A stretch of DNA of 64,000 bases from Massospora cicadina. Its lineage: Eukaryota > Entomophthoromycota > Entomophthoromycetes > Entomophthorales > Entomophthoraceae. This document shows positions 1 to 11,200 of the stretch, piece after piece. How positions within the stretch are numbered: position 1 is the first letter of the stretch; each line of letters begins with the position of its first letter. The stretch lies in the NCBI GenBank assembly GCA_022478985.1, contig JAKSZP010008034.1, forward strand, positions 102,807-166,806. Direction: 5' to 3'. The notes beneath the pieces were generated by a model. That model was not told the DNA's origin and did no database searches. It was given only the letters and a program-made list of their open reading frames with translations. Both the position numbers and the translations under genes were made by a program.

Positions 1-214
1 GAATTGTTGGTGTAAAACAACAGTGAATATGATCCCAAGGACAAACCAAATCAGGTCCACCCCAGACCCTGGAGGTCTTGATGCGGGGGGCGGAGTCTCA
101 GAAATGGTTTCAATAAGCTCACCAGTATATGGGATTGATTTGACTGGGGAGACAAGGAGGCGGATTTTTGCTTGAAGTTGGTGGATTTAAGTCCACAAGA
201 TCCCAGTATACTGT
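1..214. other. Unassigned flank left of solo LTR-X copy A
   Basis: No recognisable gene. This stretch is the left flank of the LTR-X copy that starts at about 215. It probably belongs to whatever older element LTR-X inserted into, possibly the 5' part of gypsy 1 further right, but I see no domain that proves it. Confidence 0.3.
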
Positions 215-1302
215 TGTCAAAAGTGCATGACAGCAGGAATAAAGTTCCAGAAGTATCTGACTCGCTGGATCCAATCTATGACAGTGGGGCCATAGTTACC
301 ATCAGTACTGGTAGAGCCATCCGGTGTATGGACTGATGGGCCACCAGGGAATTACCATTGGGGATGCTACCAGAAGAAAATCAACTAATAAAAATTAATT
401 GTGTTTTTTGAAGCAAAAATTTTATTGCAAAGGAAAAGGAAGAAAATTTACCAACAATTTTGTCAGAGCAATGCAACTGATTAAATAGTGTTTGATTGGT
501 GCAGGGACAAGCCAGGATTGGGACACTCAATTTCAACCTAACCAGCAAATTATATGGGAATGGGGCAGATAAGTTCACTGAGAACTGACATTGAAGAATT
601 TGGCAGCAGGCTGAGTCACTGTTGGTTTGGCCTCAAATGTCTGAATGAGGCTTGGCTGCGTTTCTGACAGTTGGTGTGATGGCGTTTGGCCCAAAAAGCA
701 GCAGGAATCCCCCAAGGCCACCCCACATAGGGGTGGGCCCATTTAGTTGGGAACGGGTTTGGGACACCCAACCTGCCCGTGCCCAGTCGCTGGTCCATTT
801 ATTTAGTCATAGATGTTGCATCAGGCGCAATGCCCAATTTGCCAGCATGGAGCTTTGAACCCTCATCAATGGTGTCTGATGCTGTTACCTGCCCATCAGG
901 AATGATCCCAGACGATTTTGGAAAGAGAAGTGATTTTTTCAATTGTCATGTTCATTCAATCAAAACCACCGGGCATTCTGGCTGATAGATCAGTCTTCAT
1001 CACTTACTTGACCATATGAAATCCAAACATCGGGCTGATTGCCACTCAAATTTGTTCAGATTGATTTCATTTTGGTGATCTCAGTGTAGATTTCACTAAC
1101 TCCCCATAACAGTTCTGCTGAGGTGAGTGTGGGTATCAGGGGAGGGATTCTAAGTGGAAGAGCTTTTACCCAGCGCTTGTCTACCACATGAGCGAGATCG
1201 CCCTGAGTAACGAGGGGTACAGCCATCCTCTTCAGTACCCTCTTGCTCAGGAATGGGAAAATGGGCCGATTGATGCCCAGAGGACATTCCCCGGGAATTA
1301 CA
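215..1302 (-). repeat. Solo LTR of family LTR-X, copy A
   Basis: One of four related repeats; the others are at 24339-25461, 41908-43431 and 48271-49570. Read on the minus strand it starts TGTAATTCCCGGGGAATGTCC and runs to a TGACA-like end near 215, so it has TG...CA termini. Copy B, which has a clear 5-bp target duplication, fixes the family length at about 1.1 kb, and this copy is 1.09 kb. No PBS, polyprotein or partner LTR is adjacent, so I call it solo. The strand given follows the TGTAAG end and the true transcription sense is unknown. Its own flanks (ACTGT / AGTTT) are only a weak duplication. Short ORFs in it are conserved between copies no better than the DNA. Confidence 0.6.
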
Positions 1303-1939
1303 AGTTTAATAGTGATATCAGCTCCCTCTATAGTATTTACAAGTCATGGTTATGACTTTCTCATCACATCTTTTTTATGATGACTTATGAGATTAAGGTT
1401 ACTTTTAAGTTAAAATATCTTTGAAAATACCTGGACAACACTTTATGCTTTACTACAATTGGAAAAATGTGGCTTTGCACCTCAAAATGAGGGAGTTGTT
1501 AAATTTACATATAAGGATTACATAGTGCCAATTGCGCATCAATGGATTTGTGGATGCAATTGACATTTGCCTACTCAAATTATGGAATCCATGGGCATTC
1601 TGCTGAGGGCTAATCGTAATTCACCATTTCAGCGGGCATAAACTTATAATGAGGACTTAAATTAATTTGTAGTTCCCATAAGGGTTGTATGGCAAAATAT
1701 TCGCGCTGTTTTGTCCCCTTAATCTAAAACCTGTCACTGCGCCTTGAAAATCCTTCATAGACATGGCAAAATTCAGGTACTATTGGATGTCTAGATGAGT
1801 AGACTATCAGATAAAGCAACTTCAGATTACTGCATCTGTGCATTTTCTATTCAAGGAAGTACAGAACATTTATAGTTCTAATAAATTTGAGGAACTGGGC
1901 ATCCGCAGTAATGCGGATCAGTATGCTTTATTAGTGGTA
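1303..1939. other. Unassigned; probably 5' part of gypsy 1
   Basis: AT-rich sequence with stops in every frame. It lies directly upstream of the pre-RT region of gypsy 1 and may be its gag or protease part. I cannot align a capsid, zinc knuckle or protease motif. Confidence 0.25.
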
Positions 1940-3350
1940 ATTTGTGAAAGACTTTCCATTTTAACAGAGGAGGAGAAAAACCAAACCTTGGACCTTTTTT
2001 AGAAACATATAGCACTATTTTGCAAAAAATAATATTAGATTTGGATTTTGCACATGATGTGTTACACCAGATTGATTCTGGAAATCTTCCACCGATTTGC
2101 CTCTGGTGTATTAGGCGCTCAAAAGCAGTTGATGAGGTGGTAAATAAAGGTATTAATCAGCTTGTGCATCAGGAATTCTAGTGTCCCTTAAGAGTCCTTG
2201 GGCTTGCCCAATTCTGATTATACAAAAAGAGGATTGATTTGATCGTGTGATAATAGGCTACCAAAAGCTTAAAGTATTACAAAGATAATTCCTATCCTAT
2301 ACCAAGGATTAATGGAACGCTATACCGCTTAGTTGGTGCTCAATACTTCTCATCCATGAATTTAATTTATGACTATTGGTTGATTGAGCTGCCCAAAGAG
2401 GAGCAGTAGAAGTGTGCTATGATAACTTCTCAGGGGATGTACCAACCCACTCAGAAGACGCAAGAGCTATTCAACGCCCCAAGACATTCCAATGGCTATA
2501 GAAAGTATATTAGGATATATAAGGTCTCAGATTTCCTATTATAATAAAATGATGTACACTTTTTTTTCTAGAATATCTAATGAACACCTACACCACTTAG
2601 AAGAAGCCTTCTGTCATTTCGCCTTTGTTAATCTTAAGTTTAGCACCAAAAAGTGACTTTTTTAGAGCAACTTGCATATCTGGGGTTTGTCATTAACAAA
2701 CATGGCCTACGTCCCCAGACCTTAAAGATCAAAGTCATTAAACTATTGATGCAGCCAATCAGCAATAGCGACATTCAAGTGTTCTTTGTTATGTCAGCTA
2801 TTATTGCCATTTGTGAATATTTTTAACAAAATAGGTGAACTCCTATTTCACCTTTTCAGAATTTGTACAATTTGAGTGTATAGAAAACTGCCAAATGGCC
2901 TTTTTAAAAGTTAAGGCTGTGTCTCACTTAAGCAATTATACTCCTGTACTCCAACTTTAATAAGCTGTTCATTATTTAGATGGACTCATCCCTCACCGCC
3001 GTAGGGGAAGTGTAATCCCAGTTAAATTCTTAGAGGGTAGAACATCCCATTTCTTACTGCAGCCATAATCTAGATGTACTTAATAAATTTATACCTTTAC
3101 TAAAATTAGTGCCTGACATTAATTTAAGCTTGTAAACAATTTTAGTGTTACATCCATGGAGTACAAAACTGTGGTAACTGACCATGCCTCTCTGCGCTGG
3201 CCCATATCTTATGGAACCTTAAGGATGGCTGGCACGTTGGCATTTTTAAATTATAAGCCTACGGCTTTGAAATTCAACCTCTCCCAAGCTTTCAGCACCA
3301 AAAATTGAAAAATCTCTCTCTTTTGCCTACCTTGGCTTAAGAAGCTGATC
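1940..3350 (+). pseudogene. gypsy 1 reverse transcriptase and RNase H remnants
   Basis: The region before the RT contains the Ty3-type entry with SPWA-like residues and PILI, at about 2190-2230. The thumb side shows NEHLHHLEEAF near 2579-2611, followed by LAYLGFVINKHGL near 2670-2710, the usual FLG(H/F)-type segment. The YxDD box that should precede NEHLHH is not recognisable. The RNase H end is visible as TVVTDHASLRW near 3170-3200, matching the (V)xTDHxSLxW motif of gypsy RNase H. Frames change several times, so no functional enzyme is made. The family assignment rests on motif order and wording. Confidence 0.65.
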
Positions 3351-3704
3351 TAGCCAATGTCTTGTTTGTAAAAAATAACTCAGCAGTATAGTAATGAACC
3401 GGAGGAGGTTCAATGCACATTGAAAAGTCCAGGCAGATTACTCTTATCAAGAATGGGAAAGTGTATAAAGTCATTGATGAACAACCCTTTTTGTTTCCCC
3501 AACCCACTGAGCGGACTGACTTAATTACCATAGCACATAGACAATGTAGCATGAGAAGATTTGTTAAAGCGCTTAAACAATAAGATTGAATTATCATTTG
3601 CAATTGATGTATATTGATATCCACAAGAATCTCAACTGCTGCAGATAATGCCAAGCTGAAGCTTTGTACCAGAAGGCCACTTCCTATCAACTATTTAAAC
3701 CCAA

Positions 3705-4610
3705 TTTTCTTGGCACACCATCTCTATTGACGTTGTGGGCCCCTTTCTCAATAGTTGTGGGCATTCCATATATGTAATCATGACCATCGACTATCTCACT
3801 AAATGGGTGGAGGTCAAAGCAGTTAAAGATCTGGGCGCTATGGCACAGCTAAGTTTATCATTGAAAACATAGTTTGTCAGCTGGGTTACCCCAGTTTACT
3901 TTAAAGGATAATAAGACTAACTTAACGTCATATATCATTGATTTATTTAATAACTTGATGGGTATAAGAGGAATATTGTATACGCCCTATCACCCTGAGA
4001 CCAAAGGTTTCATAGATAAATTGAACAGTACTCTTATTGGTATCATAAGTAAGTTGTTTACTGTTAAAGCGTCCAGTTGGAACCTTTTCTTGCCCTCCGC
4101 CATTTTTGCATATAGTATCACTTATCACGTGGTGCATGGGGCACTCACTGTTTGTTATATTATATGAGAATCATCTAGGGCTACACCGCTCTTATACTCA
4201 TGTGTGAAAGAAGAAAGCTTGAGAACCAACAGATATTTTATGAAGATCATGAAGACGTTAATTTAGCTGCAAAGTGCAGCATACTCCAACGCTCTGGCTC
4301 AGAAAGTCAGGACTAAGATGTGTAATAATGAGATCGCTGGTTTCTACCTACCTTTGGCAAAAGGGAATTGGTTTGGTATTATGATAATCAAGGCTTTGGG
4401 ATGACTAGCAAATTAGAGCATATTTGGAAAGGTCTTTATAAGATCATAGAGAAGACATATACTGATGCTTACACTCTGAAAGATCCCACTAAGGGTTGCC
4501 TTATCAATTGTGTGCATAAAAAGTTCCTTATAAAGTACTATCAACACTTCAGCCTTATGGCCTCAGGCTCTCAATATCCCATCTTACCCCCGCTCATCTT
4601 TGTTCCCTGA
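3705..4610 (+). pseudogene. gypsy 1 integrase core and C-terminal remnant
   Basis: The integrase core begins with SIDVVGPF and IDYLTKWVEV (3725-3815), the region of the first catalytic Asp. It continues through YTPYHPETKGFIDKLNSTL at 3979-4035, which corresponds to the YHPQTNGxxER(x)N segment around the catalytic Glu. The Glu/Arg positions are altered. A C-terminal reading at 4368-4610 (LEHIWKGLYKIIEKTYTDAY, then KFLIKYYQHF) fits the GPY/F-like end of gypsy integrases. No chromodomain is visible. The frame breaks at least twice between the core and the tail. Confidence 0.65.
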
Positions 4611-5925
4611 TGTTTGTCAAGTGGTAATATGTTATAATTGGTTTAAAAAAACATCAGTTTATATTTTACTAAATTTTACTTTAATTAATACTAAAGTAAA
4701 TAATTGGAGCAAAACTAATTTGCTTTCAGTTCACGTTTTTTAAGTAGTTGCTGAAGTTGTATTAAATTACTGTCAGCAACCGTGGCCACTTCCATTAGAT
4801 TATTAGTAAATTTGGCAGAAGATCAAATACTTAATTTATACTAGTGCAATTTGATCCCTTAATTTATTGAAATTGGGCTGTGGCCCTAGTTGTTATATCA
4901 CCCATCCTTATTATTTATTATTCCTTATCTTGCTCTGCGCCAACATAGAACTTTTCATTAAACATGATTACCATTAATCTCTTCAGGTTTTTTGTAAAAG
5001 GCTTTATTCAATTAAATTGACATATTCTACTATAATGTTAGCCTAAAGTCACTGCCTTAGAAGTCCTGTATTTTCCCATAATGCGATTTACCCAATATTA
5101 TATAATACTTTTCCACTGTCAAATATTTGCACCGTTGGGAATGAGGGTTAATAGAAGCATATCAGAAGGAAACTAAAATTGTGAGGGGGATCTGTTTTTT
5201 ATGTTAGCTGGTAGTAAAGCCTTCCACTAGAAGAAGACTATCCAGAAAAAAGCCCTGAAGTCAATGTCAGTAGTCAATACTAAAGTGCACTTATTCTTTT
5301 AGGTTTTAAGTAAAAGCCTATTTATGATAAACAAATATTTTCCCTTTGTGTTTTCCAAGGACGCTGTCTTCATACAGTGCCTTGTATTTGTGTGTCAGTT
5401 AACTTGTGATTTCAAGATATGACGCCACTACGCCAATATCACCAGGATTTATATTGAATTCATCCTCCAAGGGCATTTTATGCAGTGTCTGCTGCACTGT
5501 TTCCCATAGGCTCTCCCATGTTATGAGTTTTAAAAGGCTGTTTCAAACAGGCGGTGCACGGGCATCTGCAAAATTATTAAGCTTTGTAGTTTATTTAAGT
5601 TTCAATTGGGCTTTCTCAGTATAGGTTCAAGTAGAATCTGTGTGTTCATGATGACACTTCTTCTATGGTGCTTTCCACCATAGCATACATTCTTTAGACC
5701 TGTGTCAAGCTGATAGATTTACAAGGGTGAAATTGTCAAAAGAAATATGATGAACAGGATTCACCTGATCTATTATTATTATTAGTCATAACGTTAATGT
5801 GGTGAAGTTGCTCATGGATGAGTGCGCTTAGGCGTGCTAAAATTTCTACCACTTATGCCCATCCAGGGCTGTTCCCATTAATGGAGCATTGCTTTATAGA
5901 TGGTCTAACTCTGCCAAGGTGCGTC

Positions 5926-6120
5926 TTATAATGGCTGAATCTTCTCTGTTATTAGAGCTAAATAATTTGCTCTTTTAACTAGATTATCTTTGAAGTTCAC
6001 CCATTTTTGGATAGGGTCTGTGCAGTGTGGAGTATTGATCTCTTTTGCAGTAGACTCATTTTCAATCAATTTGGTGAGTTCAAGGATCTGAAGTGTCCTG
6101 GGATACTTTTTTTTATCCAA
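5926..6120 (-). pseudogene. LINE 3 linker between endonuclease and RT
   Basis: This 64-residue minus-strand frame is rich in Lys, Glu and Asn and contains the piece IQKWVNFKDNLVKRA. Charged helical linkers of this kind (W..FK..L...) sit between endonuclease and RT in L1/Tad-type LINEs. There is no independent domain match, and the call depends on its place just downstream of the endonuclease. Confidence 0.35.
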
Positions 6121-6249
6121 CTAGTCATCCATGTGGATACACTCAGTAATGATAATGTCGCCTAGACCAATCTATGGTATGAAATGATGTTTTTTATTTG
6201 AAAAGTTGTTGATTTGTGTGCATAATTTGTTGGTGCTAGTATAAAGTCA

Positions 6250-6790
6250 ATTCTTGTATTTCATATTAGTTTTCCTTAGCACATACTAGGGCAAGTCATG
6301 TTCAGCAGGTGGTGCTCCACTAGGGAGAGACTTATATATATGCTAAGAATGGCCTTTGAATCTTGAAGCTCAAAATATTCTTGTGGGTTTCCTATGGTCT
6401 CAGGCCACTGATTTATCAATGGGCCAGCCCAGAAGTTCATGTTACTGATTATGAAGTTATTAGGGGAAAGGGGAAGCAGTAGGATGGAATTTAGATCTTT
6501 ACCTTCACTCAATTGTGTTATATTGTTTGTAAGCACAAGCCACCATGAGCGTTTTGGAGTACCATGAAATAGTTGCAACGAGCACTTAGCCATTTAAGTG
6601 TTTTTGAGTATTTGTGATTTTTATATTCTTGGTTGCGCATATGACCACCCCAAAGTGGCGTGTCCAGATTGATTGTGATAGTAGAGTTTGTTGGACCAGA
6701 ACTCCTTCTTGCCATGTAAACAGTGGGTTTCTTGGATGTCCAAAATGCCTACTGAGGGTTTTCACAAAAAATACAGTTTCTTACCTTGGG
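6250..6790 (-). pseudogene. LINE 3 AP-endonuclease domain remnant
   Basis: In non-LTR retrotransposons the ORF2 N-terminus nicks target DNA to prime reverse transcription. The minus strand shows LDIQETHC, the conserved QE(S/T)H motif with the catalytic Glu, followed further on by NMNFWAGPLINQWPETIGN (6404-6460). That second segment parallels the GDMNCWLNTPTDRW segment of LINE 1; GD is replaced by SN here. The terminal SDH box was not found. The frame shifts at least once between the two blocks. Confidence 0.55.
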
Positions 6791-7099
6791 TTGTTTAGCT
6801 CTCCTTCCTGCAATGTCAAGGTCCCTGTATTTACTGAGATTTCTGGTGAGCCTCAAGAGCGATTGGGAGGCCCTCTGGTCCCTTCCCGTTGCTTTCCTTT
6901 CAGTAAAGGCTGCTTTTTCAGGGATAGTTCCCACATGGTTTTTTCAAGTGCCTCTGGTCGCCTTGATTTTTATTCTGATTCGTTTTGTGCATTATGTGCA
7001 AAATAATATTGTATGTTTGACTTGGTTTTTTTGGGTTGGCCACAAGAGGTGCAGTTCTAGCATGCATAGATTTAACTTGAGTTGATTGTTGGAATCTTG

Positions 7100-8069
7100 G
7101 TAGTGGTCTGAAGGATTTAATTCTCTATGATCACTTCCATATCTGTTATTTCATGTGTCTGTTGATTTGATAGTAAAATTTTTAGTTCCTCCATGTCCAC
7201 TTAGAATTATATGGGAGCGATGGAGGTATGTGCTGATGTCGCTGCGTTGGCTGAGGCTTATTTGCAGGTTTTGAGCCATTTTGCAAACCTTAGGGAGATT
7301 AAATCAGTGATAACATATTGTCCATCCTCTCCCCATAGAAAGAGTGGTTGTTGTCCACAAGGTTTACAAAAATTTCAATATCTTACTCCATTGCTTCATT
7401 ATAGAAAACTGGTTCATTTAGTCTTCTTTCACTGGGAATGCACTTATTTTATGTCCCAGTCACTGCAATAGTTTCAAATATGCAGTGCACTTCCCTTGTG
7501 ACTCAAAATAACTTGAAACACCCAATTTAGAAAGTGAAAGATGGCAGTTTAAGAAATTTTGGTGGGATCCTCAATAAAATCAAGGGGCTTCTCAAATCTC
7601 ATTGCAATTGCTTTTCCTGTGCACATGGTGGGAATTAGGTAAAAACGCTGCAATTTGAATTATATAAACTCTCAATAGCTGACTAGACTGCAAAAAGTTT
7701 CTCTTTAACGAGCTTATGAGGTATGTTTGTTGGGAGAGAAATTAAGAATATGAACAAATTCTTAGCTTTGTAACAATGGGTTCATGTAGGGCACCAGCTT
7801 GGAGGTGACTTTCATTTATGATATGGATTATAGAAGCTTTGAAATATATTTAGTAAGATTTGTGGTCACTGGTACTACCACCATGAGATCTTGTGCAAGG
7901 TGAGCAAGAAGAGAGTAGCGTCCCAAATGATTTTAGGACGATTGCTAATCATGTACATTAATATACAGCCTAGATGGAAAAGGCGTGCATAGTTGTACAT
8001 GGTAGGTGAAATGTTTTCTGGCTTAGTAAAAGTTTCTCCCTTTAGAAAGTTATTAGATAAGAAGTTCAA
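7100..8069 (-). pseudogene. LINE 3 ORF1 remnant (tentative)
   Basis: Several short minus-strand frames lie upstream of the endonuclease of LINE 3. One piece, KLVKEKLFAV...SAIESLYN (7660-7720), resembles the region of LINE 1 ORF1 that reads KRDILEQHLKDGLAVYSKIQ. No zinc knuckle can be located. The assignment as ORF1 comes mostly from position, so confidence is low. Confidence 0.3.
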
Positions 8070-8156
8070 TAGAGGGTTCTAGTTTGGAGGTGGCAAATGG
8101 TCCTGAGCATCTAGAATCATAGTATATTTAGCACACTGGGTATAAAAACTGAATTT

Positions 8157-8232
8157 AAAGTACTAGGTTCTAACATCGATGAATCCCCCCTTGGGTGGGA
8201 CCATCTAGTACTAAAAAAAGTACTAGGTTCTA
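8157..8232 (+). mobile_element. Micro-insertion 1 with 16-bp target duplication
   Basis: The sequence AAAGTACTAGGTTCTA occurs at 8157-8172 and again at 8217-8232. Between the copies lie 44 bases ending CCATCTAGTACTAAAA. The inserted piece contains CCCCCCTTGGGTGGGACC and shares its 3' end with five other micro-insertions in this window. The duplication, the A-ended 3' terminus and the truncated 5' end are hallmarks of target-primed reverse transcription. Confidence 0.85.
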
Positions 8233-11200
8233 GATAATAATAGCTAGATAAAGGATAATCAAGATTAAGTTTTATTGAATCCTTTTTGTTAGCTTAAGAT
8301 ATTTCTTGGCTAGCCTGGTTTATTTATACTATATTAATTGAAGGTAGATTACCTCAATTGATTAGGGATGTTAGGTAATAATTGATGCATTGAGGGTACT
8401 GCACAATGCATTACAGTTTTACATCCACGTGACTTAAAAAGGGAAAAGGAAGACCCTCAATGCAACTAAGAAATAAGCAAAATCCCAAAGCGGATGAAAA
8501 CTATAATTAATCAAAACTCAAATCATAGCAAATCAATAAATGTTCCCTATTAGATCAAATCAAAATTAAATAAAGAGAAAAAATCAATTAGAATTGAATT
8601 GATTAGAAGTTTATTAACTAAAAACAAGGCCAATGAACACTTAGTATAGAAGAACTGAGACATTGTTAAGCAACCAAAACCTGAAATTTATACTGTGCGC
8701 ACAAAATATTCCGTGGGGAAGTCAATTGCTATACAGTTTTTTTCAGCTTATTAGCATCTTCCTCCGTTTCAAACCGATATTGATCCATCCACAATGGATT
8801 GTGTGGGTAGTAATATAAATGGATTTTGGGAACAAAGTAAATGCGCCTCATCCACTTTCTCCCACAAAGCTGGAGATTTTACATCCAGGTACAGGCGGAG
8901 ACTATTTTATCTGGTATATGGGTTGTGAGTAACAGATCTTAAGGTACACGTTTTGTTTAGTTGTAAATTATAAAACCCCAGATGATGTTTGGTGCTGGAG
9001 TTCCTTTGATGAAGTATTCCACACTCCTCCTCCAAGACGTTTTTTACCCTTAGACAAGGTATTCAAAGCCTATCAGTTTTGAAGCCCTTGCCCTGTTCAT
9101 CTCAGTTCTGTTAGTATTGCTCATCTCACTTTTGTAATTTTAACTTTTTGTTTAAAATAAGCTGTATTTCAATAATTGATTGTAACAAGAAGAAAAGCAC
9201 TTAAAAGCAACTTTAAACTCTATATTACTCTTATTTTTGGGAATTGCATATCAGATATTCCAATTGACAATTGCTAAGTCGTCCAACTTGAGTATAAAGC
9301 CATTATAAATTTGAGGCTTATATTATAGAACTGGTAACCTATAAAGCTTTTCAACATTTTAGAAAAAAAGTAAGATATAATGATCATATAAAGTCATAGT
9401 TTTCATTTGATGTCCACAGGGAATCCCTATCATCACATTATCTTATTTCTGTAACTATCTGATGAAGTAGTAGCTTAGACTATAGTATATTCTCTTGTAT
9501 AATATAGAAAGTTCTAGATATCTCATAGGAAAGCCAAAAACTTTTAAGACATTCTATAATTAATCCATATTTTTATTAAAGGTAAAAAAGAGGTGATAGT
9601 ATGGTCCACCTTCTTATCATTGTTCTGAATCAAATCAACTCATATATATAATTGGAATTAGGGAACATCTAAGAAGTCTTATTAGTTTCAGGGTTTGGAA
9701 GTACAGTTGTTTGATCAAAACCTTCCATAAATCATAAAAATAATTACTTTTCTTTTAATTTATGCAAATTAGACATTTTTTATGAGAAAATATACTATGA
9801 AACCGCAAGTTTAGTAAAGTAGGGAATGAACTTATGATTCACTCTTCACTCCTTAAGCAATTAGATGCAGCAAAAGCTTTCATGAGAATCAAACTTTTTC
9901 ATTAACTTTAATTTTTCATAGAGTGGTACTCTAACATCATGAGTGACTTTATGACTAGAATTCTTACACCTTATTTAGAAGAATAAACACAAGTATGAAT
10001 CAATTTACATATGTTTTCTAAATTAATACTAGATATCTTAAACGTAAGAAAAAGTACATGAAGATTTTTTAAAACATTGACATCTTTAAAGTAGACTACA
10101 CAAGTCAGCTTTGATTAGCATGGATTATATCTAAAGATCTCTAAAAATTGGTGGCGTATTAAACAGCCCTTTAGCATGTGATTAGCTTAAATAAACACCA
10201 ATAAAGACAATAATTCTCTTTAACCAATTTATAGTTAATACTTATCTCTTTATTATCTGGTGTCAAAATCTATAGTGAAGAGAATTGAAAGCTAGATAAT
10301 AGGTTAAGGGAGTCATCATTAAAAGAAAGAAGTAACTATTTTTTGTATTGAAGTTAAAAAGTAGTAATTATATCTCTCTAGCCTTCATCCTTCTAAAGTA
10401 TATAAAAACAAGGTCACATTTATTGGGAGGGAATAAGAAAGAAAGCATATGAAAGTTAACTAAGTCACAGCCACTGTTTTTTCTCAACTATTGATTTAAT
10501 AGGCTCTGAATTTTTTTTGACTGCTTACCCCTATCTCAGACTGATTCATTAGTCCTTTATATAGCCTCATCTACCAGGTCCAATAAAAAGAGTTCTACAT
10601 ATGTATAAAAATACCTTAGTTACTTCTAGCTTCCAGGATTTAGGAACTTGATGATTTATACATCCTTAAAACAAAACTTGGGTCATTTTCATTTCGCAAT
10701 TACTCAAAGCTCTATAACATGGGCTGATACCACCTGCTTATAACATATAGCTTTACATAGGCAATGATGGTACTATAGCTTACAACTTTATTTTTATTAT
10801 TCAGTTTAAGAAAAAAGATGATCATATTTGCTATTAAGGATCTAGAATATACTGAATCAGCTAACACATTTTGAAAAACTAAATACTCAAAATTCCAAGG
10901 AGATGGATAAAATAGCAAAAAAATAAACTTTGGTGTTGAATAGTACTGTTGTCACGCTGAGGGGTCATTTTTTAGGCATTATCATAATTATGACTTTATA
11001 AGCATCTAACAATTTAAGAGGAGGAGTTTCTTTGTCCAAGCAAACTAATTATAATTATCTTCCTGTGAATTTTATACCAAACATACTTTCACATTTAAAT
11101 TTACCTTTATCCAAAAAATTATATGCTACCATTATCTAATTTCCAATCAAATAGAGCGATTTAATTCTTCCAATCAACGAAATTTTGTTTCCATTATATT

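Larger units (their letters stand above)
1940..4610 (+). mobile_element. Ty3/gypsy retrotransposon relic (gypsy 1)
   Basis: The order of pol remnants is reverse transcriptase, RNase H, integrase and integrase C-terminus. This is the Ty3/gypsy order, not the copia order. All frames carry several stops and shifts. The LTRs were not found: LTR-X copy A lies to the left, and the minus-strand LINE 3 abuts on the right. The element is long dead. Confidence 0.75.
4640..8150 (-). mobile_element. LINE relic, minus strand (LINE 3), lacking a recognisable RT
   Basis: Reading the minus strand from about 8150 down gives ORF1-like remnants, then an AP-endonuclease with QETHCLHGKKEFW near 6670-6755, then linker fragments between 6120 and about 5200. 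No reverse transcriptase domain is found before gypsy 1 begins at about 4610, so the 3' part is either missing or beyond recognition. The endonuclease wording is close to that of LINE 1 (AIQESHCPRGSKEAW), so the two LINEs belong to related lineages. Target duplications were not found. Confidence 0.55.

Noticed and set aside
262..305. IYDSGAIVTIST as an aspartic protease active site of gypsy 1.
   Set aside because: It lies inside the LTR-X copy, on the strand opposite to the TGTAAG reading, with no flap or flanking protease motifs. Chance wording is likelier.
215..1302. Conserved ORFs in LTR-X copies (for example the + strand frame LVYHMSEIAL and minus-strand frame LTSAEL) as a novel protein family.
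   Set aside because: Both strands look equally conserved, the frames are broken in every copy, and the segment has LTR ends with a 5-bp target duplication. The similarity is explained by DNA homology of a solo LTR.
8173..8216. Micro-insertion sequence as the 3' end of 5S rRNA or a tRNA.
   Set aside because: The GGGACCA(C/T)CTAG word is faintly like 5S rRNA or a tRNA acceptor end, but no contiguous match of useful length can be made by eye.
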